From Calvatia gigantea (taxonomy: Eukaryota; Basidiomycota; Agaricomycetes; Agaricales; Lycoperdaceae): a stretch of 64,000 nt of DNA. The notes beneath the pieces are model-generated. The model made no database searches, was not told the DNA's origin, and worked only from the letters and a program-made list of their open reading frames with translations. Location: contig JACAAK010000001.1 in the NCBI GenBank assembly GCA_025093985.1, positions 868,001-932,000 on the forward strand, given 5' to 3'. Every line of letters begins with the position of its first letter. Position 1 is the first letter of the stretch. Positions 45,901 through 57,188 of this stretch are shown here, piece after piece. A program made the translations under genes and the position numbers.

Positions 45901-46854
45901 ATATCACTCACCACTTCGAGGCTTCTCTGCCAGGCAGCCCTTGCTTTCGTTTTATTATCCATTGCCCAAAAACAGAGACCGATCCCTATCCGTGGATCCG
46001 GTTGACAATTGGGGTTATATCGCAGTACGTCTTGGAACAAGCGTAAGGCCTCCTTGAAATTGCGCCGAGCATACAGAATCCTTGCCTAGTTGGATTTAGT
46101 TAATGCGAAACAGGTGATGCAACACATAAAGACTACCTTTCCAAGTAACGCGACCAAATTGGTTGGTTTCACGGCAAGGACACCATCAAATGACCGTAAT
46201 GCATCGTCCATGGAACGTGTAGCCAACTGTTGGATGCCTGTAAAAGATCGGTACCAGAAGCGGACCGAGAATAAGGACACAGACCTCGTGTCAGGAAGGC
46301 CAGTGTTTCGTTAATGTTTTCTCCGGAGTCCCGACCTACGCGCTCGGCTGCGTTAAGGTGCTGGGCAGATTCACGGTAGTAGTATTCCTTTGGATGGACG
46401 TCGCTCATGAAGTCTTGTCCTGCTCAAAGTGTGAGTTACTGTGTCTGTGAGGGATGATTTCACGTACGCGCATCGGATAGGACCATTTTTGGTGCTGCCC
46501 TCGAGCGCGCAATCGTGATGTTGGCCAAAAGGCAATAGATTGCCGGGAGAGATGAGGCAGAACCATTAGCCAGGAAAGCTACACGAAGGTCAATCCAAAG
46601 CAAATGAGCGCAGAGGTAGACGTACATTCGACAGCCGTCTGAGCTATCCGCTCAGCACCGTCTAGGAATCCCTTCCTCCAGTACTCTCCTGCAAGTTTTG
46701 TCCAAACCCAGTCTTTACACTGACCATCCCTCAATAAGTCCAATACATCGTCAGGGTTGGGGTCTAGGTTATCGAGATCAATTGTTATGACTTCCGCAGT
46801 TCCAAGATCAATATCCAGGGAACGACCAGGTGTAAAGGTGTCGACGTCGTCCAT
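42981..46854 (-). CDS. CTR9: CTR9, TPR subunit of the PAF1 transcription elongation complex
   Basis: Nuclear scaffold of PAF1C, which couples RNA polymerase II elongation to histone H2B ubiquitination and H3 methylation. The ATG at 46854 gives an acidic start (GTAEVITIDLDNLDPNPDDV), the family's opening, then successive TPRs over more than a dozen short introns: WTKLAGEYWRKGFLDGAERI, MDDALRSFDGVLAVKPTNLVALLGKARILYARRNFKEAL, PDPRIGIGLCFWAM, DPRLLNNLGVLQHLEGNHAPA, YFNMGHCHYACDEFDRAIESYETA. The C-terminus is a long charged coiled coil (RKAEDHLNAQRQHEADTQAR; EEKEKKPKKARKPR) with nuclear-localisation-like clusters, ending RPAKK-RNTKKRVVRDDDDEE and NPRKKQL, TAA 42983-42981. I followed the frame through every intron and found no break. 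Long plus-strand frames opposite it are shadows. Confidence 0.93.
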
Positions 46855-48002
46855 TTCGATAAGATGTTGGTGTGGTGGTGTTCGCGTGCCAATCGTCAGA
46901 GGTAATAGATGAGGTAAAAAGCAGCAAGGTGTTCAAAACCGTGGCGCCTGAACAGATACCAGTTAAAGCTGAAGGCGCAGTTGACGGTGAAGGTTGGAAG
47001 TTAACGAGGGAGCCCGAATATTTGGATTTCCCTCACGTGGCCATCCCATCATCCCCGCTGTCTGCCCCTGTCCGAGCCTCCACACACCTTGACTTCCGTT
47101 TGACCGAAGCCGAAATGAAGCTGAAGTTTCGACGTAGAACCTCAGTCTTCCTTCACTGAACAGTGAACAGTGAACACGACCCAGTGCCTCAGACTAAACG
47201 TCAGCTTCCCCACACCAGCCACGACTCAAATAAATTTGGATAGCAATTTGTGGCACCCCGGTAGGTAAGCGATGGACAACAAAATACACCACAACGTCAC
47301 TTCGGTAGACTGCCCCTCAGTTCTCGACCGTGGCTATTAAACTCCCTTCATTCGCGTTGAATTACTTCTACGCGTCATCGACGTCCTCAGGGATGTAGAG
47401 CCTTCATGAATCCTAACCGAGGGATCAACATTCTGATTCAAAAATCACTATCAGGCTTCATACGCTTTCTCACTGCATCCCACAGAACTGAATTCTTACC
47501 AGGATGCTTCTGATTTCTGGGAAAACCCACGATCGAGCCTGTAGTGCTCATACAACCCGAAGGGAACAGAAACAGCTTCTCAACAGCAAAAGCGGTATGT
47601 TTACATACAAACAAGAGTGTTCAACGCGACCCTTTCTTCTGCCAATAAGTAGCCAATTTAATGTTGCATCAAGCCACCACCTTATTTCATTCACCGACAA
47701 ATCCACCATAACACCACATTCCTCCGAACAACAGCAGCGGCATCCGGAGGGCTTACCAAACGATCTATTCCTGGGAAATCGGTTCTTTTATCGGACCACT
47801 CACCCTCTACAACGTGCTTCTAGGTCTCGGAAACGAGGCATCCCCTGAATGTTCAAACACGGCGGCATTACATATAGGACAGAAGAGCAGCGGCTGCTCA
47901 TACCCTCTCTCTTCTGCTCACTTATAACTTTTCGACCTGGGTTTCCCTCTTGCATCCCGTAAGACGGGAGCTGGATGCTAGAGCGATTAAAAGTTAACGA
48001 TT
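46855..48002. promoter_or_regulatory. Divergent spacer (CTR9 / DUF6533)
   Basis: 1.15 kb between two divergent starts. Plus-strand frames at 46872-47159 and 47504-47848 have no motif or matching introns, and I regard them as chance. Pyrimidine-rich 'cctctctcttctgctc' occurs at about 47906. Confidence 0.5.
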
Positions 48003-49283
48003 ATGATTTCGTTCCCCGTTCACTTGTCCCATGATATAGAGAACACTCGAGGTGCGCGATTTCATGTCAATGGAGGAATGTGGAACCTCATGGCAGCTAT
48101 AGTTGCTTCTCTTGCGTTCTTCGTTTACGAAATTTGCATCACTCTTGACCAAGAGATTGAGTATATCTGGACGCAAGTGCCTTCCCCTCCTTCTTGGGGA
48201 GTGTTGCTAACACTCGGTCTAGGAAATCAAATAAGTCGTGGTTGAAGTGGCAGTACTTATTCACCCGATATTTTGCGCTGGTCACTTTGATGTATGTGAC
48301 CCTTCTGGGCGTCTAAACTGCCGCTGACGGTCCTTGACATCAGAGTGAACCGGTCTACGGAAATGTTAGTGACCATGCATACGGACCTTCTACCTCCTTC
48401 AATACGCAATTGGTTTTCATGCCAGGTCGTCGTCGGAGGTGCCTTATTGCTCTCCGTTGAACTTGTACTTATGGCACGAGGTATGTGGCTACACCCTCAC
48501 ACATTTTGGCTGTGTTTCATGGTTTACTTACAGTTTATGCACTTTACAATTATTCTGCCCCCATTGCCTTTGTGTTTGGGATGTTATTCGCATGCGAGAT
48601 TATTTCCGCTATCGCTGGAGTCGCCTTGAAAAACCCTGACACATACGTGAATTCAGACGCCGTTACAAAGTACAGTCCAGATTCGTTTATTTATTTTGGG
48701 TGCGTGTAGCTGTTAAATTCTTCTGCGGTCATTAAACAACTACAAGAATAGCGTTGTCGCAATCATCTCACAGACAATCATTCTCGCTTTAACGATTCGC
48801 AAATACCTCCTCTGTGCAAAAGTGGGACTACATAAGTGTCCCATCATGACCCTCATGATAAGAGATGGAAGCATCGCATTTGCGGTCATCCTGCGTATGT
48901 CGCTCCGCCTTTGAGTTTCTATCATGCTCATAAAAGTGTTGATGCCTCCCTCAGTCGTAACCGCGTGGACTCTTTTATCCGCAATCACCGACCAGTATCC
49001 CTCAATAAGTGACTCGTGCGCCCACTTAAAATAACAGAACGCCTACGCACACTAACTTCATGACGTAGCTGGTTCTTGGCGATCGTCTCCTGCGCAGTAA
49101 GCTCCCACTGGAACTCGTTTCGTCTCAACTCTTACGTTTAGCGTCCAGGGCTGCAGGCTGGTTATCAACCTTCTGCAGTTCTCCCGAGGATCGGAGACGT
49201 TTCTTGGGGGGGAGATCAGCACCGTCGAATTAAGCACTGTAGCAGATTCTAATAGCAGCACGATATCTCTAGGTTTTTGTTAA
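48003..49283 (+). CDS. DUF6533 multi-pass membrane protein
   Basis: Basidiomycete-expanded membrane family of unknown function. The ATG at 48003 leads to the DUF6533 signature across an intron: FVYEICITLDQEIEYIWTKS, then NKSWLKWQYLFTRYFALVTL. Later exons give RVYALYNYSAPIAFVFGMLF, VVAIISQTIILALTIRKYLL, the characteristic MIRDGSIAFAVILL, TAWTLLSAITDHWFLAIVSC and GCRLVINLLQFSRGSETFLG, ending STVADSNSSTISLGFC with TAA 49281-49283. The first intron begins GCAAGT, so it is a GC-AG intron. The intron before HWFLAIV needs a GTATCC donor at about 48991 to keep frame. No recognisable ligand-binding motif. The seven-helix-like layout invites comparison with receptors, but that is inference. Confidence 0.78.
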
Positions 49284-49771
49284 GTTGGGACACATTTTTG
49301 GGATTCTTGGGGAATTCTTGGCAACACATTTGTATCATAGCCATGCATTCATTCTGTATTGTTGGCATCTAATAGCGAGTGTAACGCATAGATCCTATAG
49401 CATTATCAATAAACAACATTAACATAATCACCGTGTGTCCCAGCCGTCTAGCTGATAATCCGAGCATGGGAGGGAGCTCCAATTGGCTCCAATGGCGCCC
49501 CTCTCGGTAGAATCGTGCAAGGGAGCGTGGGAACAGAAATTGACCCAACTTGGTAAACTTGTGTGGACGGCACTCGCAACAGCCGAATCATCGAAAACCG
49601 ACCGTGTACGTCGTCGACGCCGACCCCGAGCTGCAAAAGCTTCACAGTACGTTTCCCTTCACCACCTACAATGTTCTTTGCGCGAAAACAAACGAACCAT
49701 TGCCTGTTTCGGGGTGGATGCCTTCAGGTTATCTTGGATGTTGATTTGATTTCGCCAGGTTTATCTACAAT
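49284..49771. other. 5' flank of the uS2 gene
   Basis: About 490 bp. Overlapping plus-strand frames at 49483-49799 have no motif. As in many fungal ribosomal protein genes a 5'-UTR intron is possible ('gtacgt' at 49648), but I cannot confirm it. Confidence 0.4.
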
Positions 49772-50858
49772 ATGGCCTCAAAACTACCGTCCGTGCTGAG
49801 TGCTACCGAGGAGGAGATACAGCTCTTGCTTGCTGCGCAATGTCATATCGGCACAAAAAATTGTGACAAGCAGATGGAACCATACGTCTGGAAGAGGAGA
49901 GCCGATGGTTTGTCCAAATTGTCCTCGGGAATCGCAATAACGGGCATCTCACCTGCATATCCTTTCTGCAGGTATCCACATCATTAACATTGGAAAGACC
50001 TGGGAAAAGCTCGTGTTTGCTGCTCGTATCATCGCTGCCATTGAAAATCCCAACGATGTCTGTGTTATTTCTGCACGTCCTTACGGACACCGTGCTGTCC
50101 TGAAATTCGCCGCCAACACCGGTGCTCAAGCTATCGCCGGTCGTTTCACCCCCGGTTCCTTCACCAATTACATCACCCGTTCGTTCAAAGAACCACGTCT
50201 CATCATCGTCACCGATCCCCGTGTGGACCACCAGGCCATCCGTGAGGCATCATACGTTAACATCCCTGTTATCGCATTTTGCGACACCGATGCTCCTCTC
50301 AAGTTCGTCGATGTTGCTGTCCCCACAAACAACAAGACAAAGCACTCAATTGGTCTCGTGTGGTGGTTACTTGCTCGTGAGGTTTTGAGGCTCCGGGGTA
50401 CGATCCCCAGGACCAGCGACGGTTGGAGTGTTATGGTCGACATGTTCTTCTATAGAGATCCCGAGGAGGTTGAGAAGCAACAACAGGAGGAGGCTGCGGC
50501 CAAGGCTGCGGCTGCTGCTGGAGATGAGGCTCCTGCTCAGCTCACCGAGTGGGAAGTCAGCGGTGGACACCAAGCTGGGGGAATCGACCCCAACTTGGTC
50601 GGGTCAGGCAAGTTACAATCTGCCGATAGGTATTGGGATAATGACTGACAACTTTTTTCCGTAGGTGGTCTCGATTGGTCTGCAGAACCAGCGACCGGCC
50701 CTGGACCCACCGACTGGGCGGCCGAGCCAAGCGGTACCGCTTGGGCTGCCGACACAAACACTGGTGGTGGAGGCGGTTGGGCAGCCGATACAAACACTGG
50801 TGGTGGTGGCGGTTGGGCGGCCGATACAAACACTGGTGGTGGAGGCGGTTGGGATTAA
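49772..50858 (+). CDS. RPS0: 40S ribosomal protein uS2 (RPS0/RPSA)
   Basis: Small-subunit protein needed for 20S pre-rRNA maturation and 40S assembly. The ATG at 49772 gives [42 protein letters not shown], then [46 protein letters not shown] and [20 protein letters not shown], all diagnostic. Intron 1 is gtttgtccaa...ctgcag (about 49914-49977). Intron 2 begins GCAAGT (about 50610) and ends ccgtag (50663): a GC-AG intron. The last exon encodes [20 protein letters not shown] and then three 12-residue W-A-A-D-T-N-T-G5 units before WD-stop. The acidic W-containing C-terminus is usual for RPSA; the Gly-rich repetition is not. Confidence 0.95.
50742..50849 (+). repeat. 36-nt coding repeat, three copies
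   Basis: Three consecutive 36-nt units encode [12 protein letters not shown] in the C-terminal tail of uS2. Units differ only at a few third positions, indicating recent expansion of the tail. Confidence 0.9.
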
Positions 50859-51153
50859 GACGTACCCCCGCCCCACTTTGCTCTTCACTTGGGTGCCGGG
50901 TAGCTTATTATCACCTCAGTATGCCCTTTGTTTTGTCGGGTCAAAAATATGGTGCATGTTTTCTTCTCACTATATCTACTATGGCAAATCATTTCGTTCT
51001 GCACGACATGCATTAACTGAGTCAGGTGAAGGATAGAAGCTGGATTTGAGTCAGGCAGCATTACCCTTAAATAAAGACAACAGCAATCCATATTCGTACA
51101 GGAATGTATCCATACTTGTCGGGGAAAACCATCGGAGCCTCGTCGGAACCGTA

Positions 51154-52664
51154 TCATCGCTTGCAGATGGTGAGATGAGATGCGCAAATTCCTAAGGAAA
51201 GGATTAAGCAGGGTGCTCGTCGGTTGTGGAAAAGCGTACATACCATGAAGGTACAATCTCTTCCGCTGGGTGTCATAGACTACGCTGGTGATGCCAGAGG
51301 CAACATGTCCATCATCTTCGAAAGCCTGGAGAATGCGAACAGGTCAACAATGTTCCGTTCAAATTATATGGAGCCATACCTTCTCAACCTTGTACTTCTC
51401 GCCATAAAACGCGTTGGGACCAGTGTTGATGGAGAAGTGCAGTGCAGATGCGGGAGCCAGCACGTTGGGGTCAGCAAAATGTTCGTTGACCACCTTCAAA
51501 ATATTCGGGAAGGCTATGTATCCCATCATTTAGGAATGGACGGGGAAGTCGATACGATGACAAGACCACTTCACCTGCAGCCCAGACGTGACCTTCTGCG
51601 TCGACCGATAAATTGTCCATGCCGCGATCTGTAAGGGGTTTTCTTGTTGATTATTCTACCTGCCATTGGGAGATTTAACAGATGACTAACCGGTTTTAAT
51701 GTAGTCTGTAAGAACCAGGGTGTTGTCGGATTGTTGTTCGAGGACGTTCAAGCCACCAGCCAGGCAGTTGGCTACATAGAATGTGCCATTGGAAGCCCTG
51801 GCAATTCCGTTATTGCCATTCATGCGTTGAATGGCATATTTACAGCCTTCTTTAATATGGCAATAGACAACGGATGTGGTTTTACGTCTGAAATACCCAT
51901 CAAGGTGTCTACCCTTTTTGAATTGAAGGTGGGTGAGCTTGACAGGAGTAAGGTAGGGTAGAGGGCACCTTACAAAGCCAACTTTCTGACCGTGGTCGTT
52001 GGTGAAGAAAAAACTTTCACCATCATCCGAGCCAACAACATCATTTGGCGCAATGATGAGTGGATCTTCGAATGTCTTGATGTGCGTTAGCTTGTCACCG
52101 CCCAAGGTATGTTTAAATATTTGCAAGACAGAATCGGCGCCAGTCGTAGCAGCATCCTCCCCCACAGGTGGCCTATGATTAATTAGGTATACGAAGAGTT
52201 CCGATGGATTCGATTTGGATGGGACAACATCCATTCCGTGGGAAGAAAATCCGCGGGGATCGTCATAGCCGGAAAACTTGAGCTTTGTGATCTTGGAAGT
52301 TTCAGGTTCATATACTGCAATATAGTCCTTTGACGCCCCACGAGAATCGAGACGGAGTGTGGCAGGGAGCCATTGGACACGACGTTCAGGTTCTGAGCAT
52401 GCGAGGTAGAGATGGCCGGATGGCTGGTGAATAACGATCTCTGAGACGGCGTTGCAATTGAGAATCGTGAATAGCAATAAGTTTGGGGGTAGGCTTACTC
52501 TCACAAGCCCGGAGTTCGGGCACCTTCTGACAGTTATCATTGCCTACGGACTCCACTATGCGATTATGACCAATGACGAGGAGAAAATCTTTGAGGTAGA
52601 ACTGGTAGACGGCAGCCGCGATCGCAGCGAGAAGGCCAAGGACATTCAGAGCCACGCGCGACAT
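51154..52664 (-). CDS. Paraoxonase/arylesterase-like six-bladed beta-propeller enzyme
   Basis: PON family: calcium-dependent lactonase/arylesterase propellers. The ATG at 52664 gives an uncleaved-looking signal anchor (NVLGLLAAIAAAVYQFYL), then KVPELRACE and, after an intron, KIVIHQPSGHLYLACSEPER. The PON-type block is FSSHGMDVVPSKSNPSELFV, then YLINHRPP and LQIFKHTLGG. IIAPNDVVGSDDGESFFFTNDHG holds the N-D pair and the second N/D that bind calcium in PON enzymes. It continues with NGIARASNGTFYVANC, DNLSVDAEGHVWAA, AFPNILKVVNEHFADP, ALHFSINTGPNAFYGE and VASGITSVVYDTQRKRLYLHG, ending CASHLTICKR, TGA 51156-51154. Six introns; all frames close. Substrate unknown. Confidence 0.82.
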
Positions 52665-53726
52665 AGTGCCTGAGCGCTGAGCGACTGACTGGGGAAAAAG
52701 CGAGGAAAAGAGGAGACTGTGAGAGGGTGGTGTGTGATATTCTTATTGAGAAGGCCGGCTAACTCGATGGCGTAGATGGTGACAGCACTGACAGCAACCC
52801 TGGGAGTTTATGCATTATGGCTTGGACAAAAATCCAACGCTCAGCTAGGATGGAGGGCTCTGTATCGGTCCATGCCAGCTCCTGCATAATGTCGTTCCAT
52901 AGTTGCTTGGGTAGCAAAATACTCGGTGAAAGGTTTATGAACACCGTCGATAGACAGCCGACCACAGAAGGTAAAATCACGAACCCCTAAGCAAAGAGGC
53001 AGCCCCAGGCGGCGAACGCCGCTCCACTCCCGCCCTACTTATAAATGGATGTTGACGTAGGTTAGTGGCTACTAGACAACTTTATATCCTTCCCTCGAAC
53101 AGATCCATTGTATCGACGGGTCGGTCATAGCTATCTGACGAGCGGGTGAGCACATATTCATGACATTCGAAGTTGCGCCAGAGCCATGTTAAAATTGTGG
53201 AATTCGTCATCGTCTGACGCTGAAATTCAGTAAGTGCCGTAATACGAAAAGTGTAATCTGGGCCGAACAAACTTTGAGGGGGCTGGGATAATCGCATCAT
53301 GATTTTGGCGACAGGTTGCACACATTGACCGTTGTTCGGATCTCTGGCTTCCGCCATTGGAAAAGCCAAACCAAAGCCAAACCCTTGAAGTTAATTCTTG
53401 AGGCCGAGGCCCGGGGCGCTGAGATGCAGTCGTGAGTTCAAACCAAAACGGGCCCTCTCTTAAAACCGAGAACGAGGTTAGCACTGGAAGTCCTTCATTC
53501 CGGGTACCTCTCCGGTAGATGGTCAGTGGACTTTCCAGCATGTGGGCGTTGATGCCTATCTTGGGCCGATAAGGTGCGATTTCCAAATACTTACTGTCCG
53601 AACACCCGAGCATACCATGTGTTATGGCCTTATCTAGCCGAATAAGCACGGGACGCTATAAACGCGTTTCATAGTGCATCGCCGGAGCTCCTTCCGAACG
53701 ACGCACCTTCCACCGCAACCACCACC
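52665..53726. promoter_or_regulatory. Divergent spacer (paraoxonase-like / bleomycin hydrolase)
   Basis: 1.06 kb. Minus-strand frames at 53082-53649 read like protein in parts (GLPVLTSFSVLREGPFWFEL; MAEARDPNNGQCVQPVAKIM; ECHEYVLTRSSDSYDRPVDT) but change frame at about 53385. No family recognised. They may be a decayed or fast-evolving small gene. Confidence 0.35.
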
Positions 53727-55742
53727 ATGGGCAACACACCATCCTCCAGAATCCCTACACCTACTAATACTACCTTTGACGAAGTTGACGAGAAAGGGAG
53801 GGTGGTTGACCAGGTCGATGTTTCGCTGTCGCGACTTCAGGTCACTGCGCCTCTCTCGAGCAGTGGCAAACTGACGTTTGACCATGTATCGACTTGGGAA
53901 GCGGAAGCCGCTGGTGACTCCAAAGTCCAACTTGCAAGAACCATTCTTACACACTCGGATCTCCGTTCTGCGTTGATGTCCCGCTCCGCCAGGATCGCGG
54001 ACCAGCACATCTTCAACAATGTTATCGACTTCAAGACTGGGCCTGTTACGAACCAGAAGAGTAGTGGTCGATGCTGGCTCTTCGCCACTACGAATACACT
54101 TCGATATAATATCATGAAGAAGTTCAAGCTCAAGGAGTTCGAACTATCCCAGGTCAGTGCCATCAGCTGCCTCAAGAAACCTATCTGACAGATTATATAG
54201 TCCTATCTGTTTTTCTGGGACAAACTGAACAAGTCTAACTACTATCTCGAGCTCATGATCGAACATGCGGACCTTCCCGTCGATGACCGACTCATCAACC
54301 ATCTCTCAGGTGATCTCATCTCCGATGGTGGTCAATGGGACATGGTAGTCAATCTCATGGAAAACTACGGTCTCGTCCCCCAAATCCTCTACCCGGAGTC
54401 AACACACTCATCACTCTCCTCACCCCTTAACGCACTCTTGAAGACAAAGCTCCGAGAACATGCACTGATCCTTCGTGACCTCGCCGCGTCATTGCGCAGT
54501 GCTCACGTCATGGAAGATACAGTTCTCGCAACCCTGAGAGCCAAGAAGGAGGATTTAATTAGGGAAATCTATAAGGTCATGACTGCGACGCTTGGAGTTC
54601 CACCGAGACCTACGAGGAAATTTGTTTGGGAATATATTGACACTGATGGGAAGACTGGACGATGGGAGGGTTCCCCGTTGGAGTTTTATGAAGCGTTTGG
54701 TACTAAGCCCTACTCGGTAGGTTCAACCAGTTGGGCATTGGGCCTTTAACTTACTGCCGCGTTACAGCCATCCGACTCGTTCTCGCTCATTAATGATCCC
54801 CGTAATGAATATTCCAAGCTGTACACCGTTGACAAACTCGGCAACATCTGGGGTGGTCGCCCTATCCTCTGTATGTGTGCGGTTTCTCTATCTAGGATGC
54901 GGCACTGAGTAGCTCTAGATGTTAACACTGACGTTGAGACCATGAAGAGTACTGTAATTAAGGTGAGCTACTGTGTTCCAATATCTTGAATTTTTCCTCA
55001 CGGTTTGCACAAGATGGTCAAAGCGGGCCTCCCTGTATTCTTTGGATGCGACGTTGGCAAGTTCTCCGACACCGCAACGGGTATCATGGATACTGGATTG
55101 TTTGAATATGAGGTGAGTTTTTTCTTGCGTCTAGGACATTGATGGTGGCTTTGTGGTTTGCAAGTGGAGAGACGCTTCAGTAGTGCGGGTGCTCACCGAT
55201 TGCTGAGTGCCGATGGATGTTCTCCACACCCACACGTCAACTTTCTTTGCGTTGAGTCGATCGGATGCGTTTCGGATTCACTAATCTTGCTATTACAGAA
55301 CGCCTTCGATGTCAAGTTAGGACTAACCAAAGCTCAACGCCTCCAAATTGGAGAGTCGTCAATGACGCACGCTATGGTTATCTCTGGTGTACACCTCGAC
55401 TCTGCCGGTAGACCCGTTCGTTACAAAGTCGAGAACTCGTGGGGCGAGACAGCAGGCCACGAAGGATACTTTGTCATGACGGACAAATGGTTCGAACAGT
55501 GAGTCCAACTAGTGTATCCTGGTTCCTGAGATTCCGCCAAAAAATTAATCTGGGTCCGGATCAGATTCGTCTATCAGGTTGTGGTTCCGAAAGCGCTGGC
55601 GCCCAAGGAACTTGTTGCTGTACTTGAATCCGGAGAGCGTGTTGTGTTGCCTCCATGGGATCCAATGGTATGTTCAACCACTGTCCACAATTTTCCTATC
55701 TAAATCTAACGCCCTGTTTTTCTTCAGGGCACTTTGGCCTGA
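53727..55742 (+). CDS. BLH1: Bleomycin hydrolase, C1 cysteine aminopeptidase
   Basis: Cytosolic hexameric cysteine aminopeptidase (Lap3/Blh1 in yeast). The ATG at 53727 (MGNTPSSRIP) precedes a ~100-residue N-terminal part, with a possible N-myristoylation glycine, then the catalytic cysteine in VTNQKSSGRCWLFATTNTLR. Next come SQSYLFFWDKLNKSNYYLEL, DGGQWDMVVNLMENYGLVPQ and PPRPTRKFVWEY; the catalytic His is in GESSMTHAMVISGVH, and the Asn in YKVENSWGETAGHEGYF. The C-terminus ends LPPWDPMGTLA. In yeast Blh1 the final residue re-enters the active site, and here it would be Ala. About seven short introns interrupt, each with clean GT-AG ends; TGA 55740-55742. Size and motif order are normal. Confidence 0.93.
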
Positions 55743-57188
55743 GATAATCGTTGTATAGGACGTAGATGAGCTGAAATGTTCTCTCTGGATTTCTCCTTTA
55801 TTGCTATTTACTCTCCAACCGTACCCCCACACATACACCACAAGACCAGACATCTCGTTTCGCGATACTGACTACTGCGGATGAGGCATGCAATCGATAC
55901 GTGACTAAGAAAACATCGTAAACGTTTCTCCGTTGCCCGGTAAAATGCCCAGATCAGATGCATACTCTACGACAGCCTGAGAAAGAGCCTCTTTGACTTC
56001 AGTGCCCCTGAATATTCACCACTTCAGAACCTCACTGCTTTCCTTGTCCCAGTCTCCCCATTTTGGGCTTTTGCGATGATATAATTCTCCAAGACACTCT
56101 CGTTAGCTCAGTAATTCGGGGCACCGTACTGCTTCAGGGGGGTTCTGAGGTTGCTGTTGGTTTCTATCTTAAGTTTTTCCTCCCCTTAAGCGGCGCCAAC
56201 GAATGTGGTGTCCACTTGCCGTCGCTGCCGTCATTCATCGAGTTCCTTGTGGTAATTTACCCCTTGTACGGAAGCCCATACGGACCAGGTCTAAGTTTTA
56301 TGAAATTTCATGCCAGAATCACTGATCTGGTCCTGCTCTCGTAATTTTAAGTGTCATCCGCTGTCACACGCCCAATTTGTTGTTATTTTCATAGTCCTCA
56401 CCAGGCATGCGGCGCTGTAATCTCAATGTTCGCCGGTCTAGTACTGACAAATGGTTCATCTGACGCCCAGGCGCTAAGTACAATACACTCCGAACACTGC
56501 TTCGAAGCCTCTTACTTAGTTCTTGTAGTCTACCACCCTAATCTCACGCACAGGCACACTCATTGTAATTATAACTAAAGCATTTGATAACACGTCCCAC
56601 TAAGTCCATAGACAAAACTGGGTGTTTTTTAAATGTCACTGCTACTGGTGGGTTGACGCCAGAATTCCATCTCCCAGGCGGTCATCCCCGGCTGAGTAAG
56701 CCGAAAGTACACAGCTAATTAGAAATTAAGCGAGGAAACAAAAAGAAAAAGAGCCATTTAGTCACATCCAGAGAGTTACGGGGTTCCAGGACCCCGGCCA
56801 CAAGCCATATACAGCTCGCTACATGCAAACTTAGACCTGGTCCCTATGGGCTTCCGTACCCTTGGTGATTTATCACTATCACTGTCACCTCGGCCCGACA
56901 CATGAGCTTAAAGATTTCGTCTATCATTATTTTTGGGACGGTTTGTTACATTCCATCATTCTGGAAACAGGCGGACAGTGATTAACCCCATGGGCTGATG
57001 TCCCTCGGTACTGCGTGGCAGTAACATAGGTTGTTCCTTTCTCTCTTGCTTTCCCGCTCGTCGTCACCTCTTTGGTTGTTCTTTGACCGGTCGACGTACT
57101 GTTAGCCTCCGATTGGATCTCTTCGTCCTAGCCAAGCTTGACTTCCAAGAGCTGACTCGCTTCTTGGTTTGACTCTGGTGCAAGTATC
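55743..57188. other. Gene-poor spacer with an inverted-repeat pair
   Basis: 1.45 kb with no supported coding region. The short plus-strand frames at 56063-56578 have no motif and fall partly inside the inverted-repeat element at 56266-56859. Confidence 0.5.
56266..56859. mobile_element. Candidate MITE: 594-bp segment with 33-nt inverted repeats
   Basis: The 33 bases at 56266-56298 ('gtacggaagcccata' ... 'ggaccaggtctaagttt') are the reverse complement of 56827-56859 with one mismatch. Chance is very unlikely. The interior has no gene, which fits a non-autonomous inverted-repeat transposon or a relic. I see no clear target-site du­plication, and the true ends may lie slightly outside the arms. 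A large hairpin with another role is also possible. Confidence 0.55.
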
